Positions 1 through 4,947 of a stretch of 6,321 nucleotides of DNA are shown here, in pieces. The stretch comes from Pseudomonadota bacterium. GTDB lineage: Bacteria; Pseudomonadota; Alphaproteobacteria; Rhizobiales; Beijerinckiaceae. A program made the position numbers and the translations under genes. The notes beneath the pieces were generated by a model that was not told the origin of the DNA, ran no database searches, and worked only from the letters and a program-made list of their open reading frames with translations. Within the stretch, counting starts at the first letter, position 1, and every line of letters starts with the position of its first letter. The stretch is from positions 1 to 6,321 of the forward strand of contig JAEXUU010000642.1 of assembly GCA_023452965.1 (NCBI GenBank). The letters are read 5' to 3'.

Positions 1-1379
1 ATGTAGAGCACGATGCCGAGCGTGCTGATCCAGAAGTGGACGTCGATCGCCTTCACGCTGTACATCGTCGTGCGGCCGTACATCCGCGGGATCAGGTAGT
101 AGAGCGACCCCATGGTGATGAGGCCGACCCAGCCGAGGGCGCCCGCGTGCACGTGGCCGACCGTCCAGTCGGTGTAGTGCGAGAGCGCGTTGACCTGGCG
201 GATCGCCATGAACGAGCCTTCGAAGGTCGAGAGGCCGTAGAACACGGCGGCGACCATCATGAAACGCAAGGTCGCGTCGTCGCGCACCCGGTCCCAGGCG
301 CCGTTCAGGGTCAGCAGCGCATTACCCGCCGAAGCCCAGGACGGGACGAGCAACATCACCGAGAAGGTCACGCCCAGACTCTGCACCCATTGCGGCAGGG
401 CCGTGTAGTGCAGGTGGTGCGAGCCCGCCCACATGTAGAAGAAGGTGATGCCCCAAAAGCTGATGATCGACATCCGGTAGGAGTAGATCGGCCGGTCGGC
501 GCGCTTCGGCAGATAGTAATACATCATGCCGAGGAAGCCGGCGGTCAGGAAGAAGGCGACGGCGTTGTGGCCGTACCACCATTGCGTCATCGCATCCTGG
601 ACGCCGGAGAAGGCGGAATAGCTCTTCGCCTGGCCGAGCGAGATCGGCATGGCGAGGTTGTTGACGATGTGGAGGATCGCCACGACCAGGATGAACGCCA
701 TGTAGTACCAGTTGGAGACGTAGATATGCGGCTCCTTGCGGCGGGCGAGCGTCCTTACGTAGAGGATGAAATAGGTGACCCAGACGATCACGAGCCAGAT
801 ATCCGCGTACCATTCCGGCTCGGCATATTCCTTCGACTGGGTGATGCCCATCATGTAGCCGGTGACGGCGATGAGGCAGAAGAGATTGTAGCCGAGCAGC
901 ACGAACCAGGGGCTGAGCTGGTCCGGTAGCCGCGCCCGCGAGGTGCGCTGGACGACGTAGAAGGAGGTCGCGATCAGCGCATTGCCGCCGAAGCCGAAGA
1001 TCACGCCGGTGGTGTGGATCGGCCGGATGCGGCCGAAGCTCGCCCAGCCGGCGTCGAAGGTCAGCTCCGGATAGACCAGGAGCCAGGCGACCCAGTCGCC
1101 GACGAAGAGACCGACGACCGCCCAGGCCATGGCCATGACGATGCCGAACTTGGTCGGCTCGTCGTAATAGCTCTGCAGCCGCTCCGCGCTCGGCTCGGGC
1201 GAAAGATAGCCGGCGATCACCACAAAGATGCCGGCGACCCCCGCGGCCAGGAACATCAGGCCGTGCACGCCGATCGGGTCGCCCTGGCCCGCGACGGTGA
1301 GCAGGAGCCCGCACAGGGCCACGGCGACCAGGATGGACAGCGCCAGCCGTCGTTCCGGAATCGTCAACTGGGCGATCAT
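1..1379 (-). CDS. ccoN: cbb3-type cytochrome c oxidase subunit I (CcoN/FixN), 3' end cut by window edge
   Basis: This is the catalytic heme-copper subunit of the high-affinity cbb3 oxidase, an inner-membrane protein that reduces O2 to water and pumps protons during microaerobic respiration. 459 codons are visible and the frame is open to the window edge, so the C-terminus is missing. The known ligands are all present by family comparison: His122 (low-spin heme b, in RPIHTTGVIFGFGGN), His271 (CuB, in WWYGHNAV), Tyr315 (the Tyr cross-linked to that His), His321/His322 (CuB, in GSHHLHYTALP), Glu387 (STFEG), His409 (heme b3) and His411 (heme b, in SHYTDWTVGHVHAG). Residues about 10-60 form two extra hydrophobic segments ahead of the core, as in the longer rhizobial FixN forms. 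The ATG start at 1379 is supported by GAGGA nine bases upstream. The remaining ccoOQP genes would be expected beyond position 1. The identification is firm. Confidence 0.97.
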   Translation of the reverse strand, partial: MIAQLTIPERRLALSILVAVALCGLLLTVAGQGDPIGVHGLMFLAAGVAGIFVVIAGYLSPEPSAERLQSYYDEPTKFGIVMAMAWAVVGLFVGDWVAWLLVYPELTFDAGWASFGRIRPIHTTGVIFGFGGNALIATSFYVVQRTSRARLPDQLSPWFVLLGYNLFCLIAVTGYMMGITQSKEYAEPEWYADIWLVIVWVTYFILYVRTLARRKEPHIYVSNWYYMAFILVVAILHIVNNLAMPISLGQAKSYSAFSGVQDAMTQWWYGHNAVAFFLTAGFLGMMYYYLPKRADRPIYSYRMSIISFWGITFFYMWAGSHHLHYTALPQWVQSLGVTFSVMLLVPSWASAGNALLTLNGAWDRVRDDATLRFMMVAAVFYGLSTFEGSFMAIRQVNALSHYTDWTVGHVHAGALGWVGLITMGSLYYLIPRMYGRTTMYSVKAIDVHFWISTLGIVLY

Positions 1380-1388
1380 GGGCGGTCG

Positions 1389-1393
1389 TCCTC
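1389..1393 (-). promoter_or_regulatory. ribosome binding site of ccoN
   Basis: The minus strand reads GAGGA here, nine bases before the ATG at 1379. It fixes the ccoN start. No other in-frame start in the first codons has a comparable site. Confidence 0.6.
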
Positions 1394-1501
1394 GGCTCGC
1401 TACACGCACGTCGATGCAATCTGCGACATCGAGTCCGCGAACCCGATCCGCGCCGGTCCGGCCACAGTGCCGCATGGGCAGGGCCGAATCGTCAAGGCCA
1501 T

Positions 1502-1515
1502 TTAACATACATCAA
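1502..1515 (-). promoter_or_regulatory. second, weaker FNR/FixK-like site
   Basis: The minus strand reads TTGATGTATGTTAA, which matches 8 of the 10 defined bases of TTGAT-N4-ATCAA. One half-site is perfect (TTGAT) and the other is degenerate. Its centre lies exactly 20 bases from the stronger box at 1522-1535, close to two helical turns, so two dimers could bind the same DNA face. It could be an auxiliary or repressing site, or a chance match in a short AT-rich stretch. Confidence 0.35.
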
Positions 1516-1521
1516 ATATGA

Positions 1522-1535
1522 TTGTTTTAAATCAA
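1522..1535 (-). promoter_or_regulatory. FNR/FixK-type box upstream of ccoN
   Basis: The minus strand reads TTGATTTAAAACAA. This matches 9 of the 10 defined bases of the FNR/Anr consensus TTGAT-N4-ATCAA and fully fits the FixK-style TTG-N8-CAA. Its centre is about 149 bases upstream of the ccoN ATG. In many Proteobacteria cbb3 operons are switched on at low oxygen by FNR or FixK proteins, so activation of ccoN is the natural reading. No well-placed -10 hexamer is obvious: the best candidate, TTAAAT on the minus strand (1505-1500), is about five bases closer than in a standard class II promoter. Confidence 0.65.
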
Positions 1536-1772
1536 GGCAGAGCGTCGCAGGCGCTGGCGGGGCGGCGCGCATCCCTGTATGAGCGAAGCGCAGTTGCCGC
1601 AGCGCCGACCGCATCTCGACGCAGCGCAAAGACGCGCGCGCCCAGCGCCAAACATCACGGAACGATGCGAGGCCACCTTTCACAAATCGCGCATGATCAC
1701 CTTGTCTTCGCGGCGCGCGTCGGCGGCAAGTCGCGACAGGACAAGCGCTTTTGACCGGCTGGGGGCCTACGC

Positions 1773-1800
1773 TTGACTTCCCGCCGAAGCATACTAATCC
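1773..1800 (+). promoter_or_regulatory. weak sigma70-like promoter candidate for the EIIA gene
   Basis: TTGACT at 1773-1778 is followed, 16 bases later, by TAATCC at 1795-1800. The -35 is good and the -10 is poor. If used, transcription would begin near 1807 and leave a leader of about 190 bases that includes the hairpin at 1870-1900. It is offered only as the best candidate on this strand. Confidence 0.22.
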
Positions 1801-1869
1801 TAGCGCGCCATGATCAGTTTTTGGCTATACGATCCTCTCAGGGCAGGATTCCCCAAGATCGGCGCTTAA

Positions 1870-1900
1870 CCCGGACGCGCGCATTGCAGCCTCGTCCGGG
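1870..1900. other. GC-rich inverted repeat (hairpin) upstream of the EIIA gene
   Basis: CCCGGACG at 1870-1877 pairs perfectly with CGTCCGGG at 1893-1900, giving an 8-base-pair stem around a 15-base loop. No T-run follows on either strand, so it is not a standard intrinsic terminator. It could be a leader structure, a protein-binding site or a decayed repeat. Confidence 0.4.
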
Positions 1901-1997
1901 CAATCAGGCATTCTCCGACGGCAACTCGAGCACATGACGCCCATTCGGCGAGAGCGCGCACCATCCGCTCCGCCATGACCGGCGCGGATCGGCATAG

Positions 1998-2498
1998 ATG
2001 GAAGCTGCAGTGAACATCATGAAATTTCTGGGAGCCGAGGACATCGCGCTCGACCTGCCTGCCGCAAGCAAGCAGGCGGCGATCGAGAGCGCCGCCGACC
2101 GGCTCTGCCGGGGCGATGATGACGGCGACAGGAAGGCGGTGCTTCAGGCCCTCAACGCCCGCGAGCAGCTTGGTTCCACGGCGCTCGGCCGCGGCGTCGC
2201 GCTGCCGCACGCACGAACCGACGTTCTGGGCGAACCCAGGGTCGCGCTCATGCGCCTGGAGCAGCCGGTCGATTTCGGCGCCGCCGATGGCGACCCGGTC
2301 GATCTTGTGCTGGCCGTGGTCTGGCCGGCCGAGGCGATGGACGACTTCCTGGGCACGCTCTCGAAATTCTGCAAGATGATGCGCGAGCCGCGCCTGCTGC
2401 AGGGGTTGCGCGACGCCGCGGATTCCGAAGCCGCAAGCCAGCTCCTGCGGGTCGCCGCAGAGCAGACAGCTCCGGCGCAGAGCGCTGCGAGGGCCTGA
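1998..2498 (+). CDS. PTS EIIA domain protein (PtsN/fructose-type)
   Basis: This is a stand-alone phosphotransferase-system EIIA protein of the fructose/mannitol/nitrogen class, close in length to E. coli PtsN. Such proteins accept a phosphoryl group from an HPr-like partner. Those without a sugar permease act as cytoplasmic regulators, for instance of potassium transport or stress responses. The key block is REQLGSTALGRGVALPHAR (residues 55-73), with the phospho-accepting histidine at residue 71. The later EQPVDFGAADGDPVDLVLAVVWP block also matches the family. An Ala/Gln-rich tail follows residue 150. The start is uncertain: ATG 1998 has no clear ribosome site, GTG 2010 has GGAAG five bases upstream, and ATG 2019 is also in frame. 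No EIIB/EIIC, HPr or rpoN lies nearby, so its target cannot be inferred. It may be a divergent paralogue of PtsN, so no symbol is given. Confidence 0.9.
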   Translation: MEAAVNIMKFLGAEDIALDLPAASKQAAIESAADRLCRGDDDGDRKAVLQALNAREQLGSTALGRGVALPHARTDVLGEPRVALMRLEQPVDFGAADGDPVDLVLAVVWPAEAMDDFLGTLSKFCKMMREPRLLQGLRDAADSEAASQLLRVAAEQTAPAQSAARA

Positions 2499-2529
2499 GC
2501 CCAAGCAAGCTTCAGCCCAAGCAAGCTTC
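2498..2529 (+). repeat. perfect 16-base tandem repeat (two copies)
   Basis: AGCCCAAGCAAGCTTC occurs twice head to tail, at 2498-2513 and 2514-2529, with no mismatch. The first copy begins at the last base of the EIIA stop codon. The match does not extend on either side. It looks like a recent slippage or duplication event at the 3' end of the gene; no function is evident. Confidence 0.9.
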
Positions 2530-2615
2530 GCCAGCCCTTCAACACCGAAGCGCTCCCCTGGGGCTGTTGTGCGTTTCAGCGCCGACAGCCCTGAAGGCGC
2601 TCGGCCCCAATATGG

Positions 2616-2623
2616 AAAAGGAG
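2616..2623 (+). promoter_or_regulatory. ribosome binding site that sets the Nudix start
   Basis: AAAAGGAG lies nine bases before the GTG at 2633. It is the best Shine-Dalgarno match in this stretch. The alternatives at TTG 2567, ATG 2612 and ATG 2660 do not have a comparable site at proper distance. It therefore favours the GTG as the true start. Confidence 0.6.
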
Positions 2624-2632
2624 ATCAACGAC

Positions 2633-3172
2633 GTGCGGACTACCGGTCGCGCCGCTCCCATGCGGAAGATCGCCGATGAAACGATTGACCCAGGCCATGA
2701 AAGCCGGACGCCGGGCGAGCCGATCCGCATCCAGTACGCAGCGCTTCCCCATCGGATATCGCAGGCCGGCAGCCTCGACATCATGCTGATCACCTCGCGG
2801 GACACCGGCCGCTGGGTTCTCCCCAAGGGCTGGCCGATGCGCGGCAAGACGGCTCCCGAGGCGGCTGCGCGCGAGGCCTATGAAGAGGCCGGCATCATCG
2901 GCCAGGCCGATGCCGCCCCGGTCGGCAGCTATCATTATCGCAAGCGGCGGCGCCGCGGCACGTCCGTGCTCTGCCGGGTCGAGGTGTTCCCGCTCGACGT
3001 GCTGGACGAGCTGCAGCGCTGGCCCGAGAAACGCCAGCGCAAACGGTCCTGGTTCTCGTCGGAGGACGCCGCCGCGCTGGTCGACGAAGCCGAGCTGAAG
3101 ACGCTCATCCTGACGGCGCAGGACGCCATCCTGCGCGCGTTCGACAGAGAGGTCACCGCCCCGGCCGGCTGA
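2633..3172 (+). CDS. Nudix hydrolase (DIPP-like, alphaproteobacterial type)
   Basis: A cytoplasmic Nudix-family pyrophosphohydrolase, which would cleave a nucleoside-diphosphate-linked or similar substrate with Mg2+ or Mn2+; the substrate cannot be told from sequence. Counting from GTG 2633 (179 residues), the fold begins around QYAALP (34-39), GRWVLPKGW is at 59-67, and the Nudix box runs from Gly66 to Ile88. It contains REAYEEAG, with the metal-binding Glu81, Glu84 and Glu85. The first Glu of the textbook box (G-x5-E) is Lys72 here, a change I believe is common in this PKGWP subgroup, which resembles diphosphoinositol-polyphosphate phosphohydrolases. A basic loop, YRKRRRRG (102-109), follows and could hold a polyphosphate-rich substrate. 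Longer readings from TTG 2567 or ATG 2612 would add 22 or 7 residues. The gene is 134 bases from the EIIA stop, and co-transcription with it is possible but unproven. Confidence 0.9.
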   Translation: MRTTGRAAPMRKIADETIDPGHESRTPGEPIRIQYAALPHRISQAGSLDIMLITSRDTGRWVLPKGWPMRGKTAPEAAAREAYEEAGIIGQADAAPVGSYHYRKRRRRGTSVLCRVEVFPLDVLDELQRWPEKRQRKRSWFSSEDAAALVDEAELKTLILTAQDAILRAFDREVTAPAG

Positions 3173-3260
3173 GCGCTGCATGTGGGCTTCAAGAATAACG
3201 ACAGAGACCGCAAAAAATACCCCCTGCACGCTCATCGTAATATAAAGTTCAAACTTCCAC

Positions 3261-3284
3261 AGCTCGGGCCTCTGAGAGCTTTTG
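3261..3284 (+). terminator. weak terminator-like hairpin after the Nudix gene
   Basis: AGCTC (3261-3265) pairs with GAGCT (3276-3280) around a 10-base loop. The stem's last T begins a TTTT run (3280-3283), followed by GT. The stem is short, so this is at best a weak intrinsic terminator. It lies about 90 bases after the Nudix stop codon and before the next promoter, which is where one would be expected. Confidence 0.3.
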
Positions 3285-3323
3285 TAGGCTCCTGTCACGA
3301 AATTCCGAAAAAGCGACGGCCGG

Positions 3324-3351
3324 TTGATTTTCCCGGGATAGCTGCTATAGG
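3324..3351 (+). promoter_or_regulatory. sigma70-like promoter ahead of the small ORF and polyamine genes
   Basis: TTGATT (3324-3329) is separated by 16 bases from TATAGG (3346-3351), preceded by GC as in the alphaproteobacterial -10 pattern. The region is clearly lower in GC than the genes around it. The start of transcription would be near 3358, giving a leader of roughly 43 bases before ATG 3401. This is the best promoter candidate in the window on either strand. Confidence 0.45.
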
Positions 3352-3388
3352 ATCGTATATCGCCTAATGCAGGCTACATCTGCTGGTT

Positions 3389-3395
3389 GGGGAGG
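3389..3395 (+). promoter_or_regulatory. strong ribosome binding site of the small ORF
   Basis: GGGGAGG ends five bases before ATG 3401. It is the strongest Shine-Dalgarno sequence in the window and is a main reason to believe that the 81-residue frame is translated. Confidence 0.6.
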
Positions 3396-3400
3396 ACGGC

Positions 3401-3646
3401 ATGTCTGACGACGCCCTCTTCCAATTGGGGATGGGCGCAGTTTTACTGGACGCCTCCCAAAAGGAAGAAACTTTTGCGATGCCGGTCTCGGCCGCATCGA
3501 TCGAGGTGATCAACAGCGCCGCCCAGCACGCCGGGCCGCGGCGTCGTGCCGCCATCATGCTTCGCACCGAAAAGAAGAGCCGGAGCAACAGCGCGAAAGC
3601 GCTGATCCCGCGCGCGGAGACGGCATTCGCATCGCCGATGCCGTAA
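3401..3646 (+). CDS. small protein of unknown function, 81 residues
   Basis: I do not recognise this protein with confidence. It starts at ATG 3401 behind a strong GGGGAGG site and a plausible promoter, and about three quarters of its codons end in G or C, as expected for a real gene here. The N-terminal part (MSDDALFQLGMGAVLLDASQ) is acidic then hydrophobic and could form a short amphipathic helix. The C-terminal half (about 46-70) is rich in Arg, Lys, Ser and Ala and looks disordered. There is no signal peptide, no clear membrane segment and no Cys. It lies 167 bases upstream of nspC in the same direction, with no convincing terminator between, so it may be the first gene of the polyamine transcript. 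It could be a small partner protein or a translated leader that senses polyamines; both are inference. A chance frame is less likely but not excluded. Confidence 0.6.
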   Translation: MSDDALFQLGMGAVLLDASQKEETFAMPVSAASIEVINSAAQHAGPRRRAAIMLRTEKKSRSNSAKALIPRAETAFASPMP

Positions 3647-3813
3647 CCGCCGGCCGCGCCTTGCCCGGGCGGGCACGTACGACCGATCCATCCCCGAATT
3701 CAGAACGCCGCCACGACACCGCACCACGGTGAGCGTGCCGGCTTGCAACGTCGCGACCGAGGCCACCTGGCCCGGGCGCGGCTCCACGCTTTATCGACAG
3801 GTACGACGCATCG

Positions 3814-4911
3814 ATGATCCAGACCCCCTACTACCTGATCGACAAGGAAGGCCTGCTGCGCAATTTGCGGACGATCGACCGTGTCCGTGCGCGCTCCGGC
3901 GCCAAGGTGCTGCTGGCATTGAAGTGCTTCGCGACCTGGTCGGTGTTCGACCTGATGCGCGAATACATGGACGGCACGACCTCCTCCTCGCTCAACGAGG
4001 TCAAGCTCGGCCGCGAGAAGTTCGGCGGCGAGACCCATGCCTACAGCGTCGCTTTCGCCGATCACGAGATCGACGAGGTCCTGGCCAACTCCGACAAGAT
4101 CATCTTCAACTCGATCAGCCAGTTCGAGCGCTTCTCCGGCGCCAGCAACGCGACGAGCCGCGGCCTGCGCCTCAACCCGCAGATCAGCGCCTCCGGCTTC
4201 GATCTCGCCGACCCGGCGCGGCCGTTCAGCCGCCTCGGCGAATGGGATCCGGAGAAGGTCGCGGCGATCATCGGCCGGATCGACGGCTTCATGATCCACA
4301 ACAACTGCGAGAACGCCGATTTCCAGCGCTTCGACGCGATGCTGATGCAGATCGAGGAGAAGTTCGGGGCCCTGCTCAAGCAGGTCAGCTGGGTCAGCCT
4401 GGGCGGCGGCATCCATTTCACCGCCGACGGTTACCCGCTCGAGGCCTTCTGCGACCGGCTGAAGGGCTTTTCGCAGCGCTATGGCGTGCAGGTCTATCTC
4501 GAGCCCGGCGAGGCGGCGGTGACGCGGAGCACGACACTCGAGGTCACCGTCCTCGACACGCTGTTCAACGGCAAGCACCTCGCCATCGTCGACAGTTCGA
4601 TCGAGGCCCACATGCTCGACCTGCTGATCTACCGGCAGAGCGCCAAGCTCGCCGCCGAAGCCGGGCCCCACCGCTATGTGGTCTGCGGCAAGTCCTGCCT
4701 GGCCGGCGACATCTTCGGCGAGTTCGATTTCGCCCATAAGCTGAAGCCCGGCGACCGGATCTCGATCCAGGACGCAGCCGGCTACACCATGGTGAAGAAG
4801 AACTGGTTCAACGGCGTCCAGATGCCGGCCATCGCCGTGCGCGAGCCCGATGGCAGCGTGCGCGTCGTCCGTGAATTCTCCTTCCAGGACTACCTCTCGA
4901 GCCTGTCCTGA
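3814..4911 (+). CDS. nspC: carboxynorspermidine/carboxyspermidine decarboxylase
   Basis: A cytoplasmic PLP enzyme of fold type III (alanine racemase/ornithine decarboxylase fold) that removes CO2 from carboxyspermidine or carboxynorspermidine, giving spermidine or norspermidine. The 365 residues match the family's usual length. Lys37 in LLALKCFATW is the PLP Schiff-base lysine. The Gly-rich GGGIHFT (197-203) and EPGEAAV (230-236) bind the PLP phosphate. Cys295 and Asp299 in CGKSCLAGD and Tyr324 in AAGYTMVKKNWFNG are the active-site residues contributed across the dimer. HNNCEN (162-167) is also typical of NspC. ATG 3814 is the only sensible start, although its ribosome site (ACAGG, 12 bases away) is weak, which leaves room for translational control or coupling. 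The dehydrogenase that makes its substrate follows 36 bases downstream. Which of the two substrates dominates cannot be told from sequence; spermidine is the usual product in Alphaproteobacteria. Confidence 0.95.
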   Translation: MIQTPYYLIDKEGLLRNLRTIDRVRARSGAKVLLALKCFATWSVFDLMREYMDGTTSSSLNEVKLGREKFGGETHAYSVAFADHEIDEVLANSDKIIFNSISQFERFSGASNATSRGLRLNPQISASGFDLADPARPFSRLGEWDPEKVAAIIGRIDGFMIHNNCENADFQRFDAMLMQIEEKFGALLKQVSWVSLGGGIHFTADGYPLEAFCDRLKGFSQRYGVQVYLEPGEAAVTRSTTLEVTVLDTLFNGKHLAIVDSSIEAHMLDLLIYRQSAKLAAEAGPHRYVVCGKSCLAGDIFGEFDFAHKLKPGDRISIQDAAGYTMVKKNWFNGVQMPAIAVREPDGSVRVVREFSFQDYLSSLS

Positions 4912-4947
4912 CCCTCCCCCTCTCTGCAGAAAGGAAACCCCAGCAGA

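Larger units (their letters stand above)
1536..1997. other. long intergenic region with no convincing gene
   Basis: About 460 bases lie between the FNR/FixK-like boxes and the EIIA gene. The short open frames here (for example 1518-1754 and 1579-1776 plus, 1492-1683 minus) give Arg/Ala/Ser-rich translations with no recognisable motif and no ribosome binding site. I take them as chance frames in GC-rich DNA. The region does hold a weak promoter candidate near 1773-1800 and a GC-rich hairpin at 1870-1900. The stretch around 1780-1835 is less GC-rich than its surroundings. I saw no tRNA and no clear small RNA with a terminator. Confidence 0.5.

Noticed and set aside
36..929. 297-codon plus-strand frame opposite ccoN
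   Set aside because: It is antisense to ccoN, with a His/Arg/Asp/Glu-rich translation and no recognisable domain.
322..1419. 365-codon minus-strand frame overlapping ccoN
   Set aside because: It is the wrong reading frame of the same strand; the true ccoN frame carries all heme and copper ligands, while this one is Arg/Pro/Ala-rich without motifs.
1821..1850. CTATAC and the nearby GATCCT/AGGATT repeat as a second promoter or operator for the EIIA gene
   Set aside because: No -35 element at a suitable distance and only five perfect pairs in the repeat.
1866..2504. 212-codon minus-strand frame opposite the EIIA gene
   Set aside because: The plus-strand frame contains a clear EIIA domain with its active-site histidine; this one has no motif or ribosome site.
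3245..3256. Short inverted repeat AAGTT-CA-AACTT as a possible operator
   Set aside because: Only five base pairs in an AT-rich stretch, about 70 bases upstream of the promoter candidate, and no known regulator motif matches; chance is likely.
3182..3367. 61-codon plus-strand frame starting with GTG in the lower-GC intergenic region
   Set aside because: No ribosome binding site, a rare-codon and Lys/Arg-rich translation, and it runs over the predicted promoter at 3324-3351.
3659..3676. GC hairpin TGCCC-GGGC-GGGCA as a terminator between the small ORF and nspC
   Set aside because: A five-base-pair stem with no T-run after it; it does not qualify as an intrinsic terminator.
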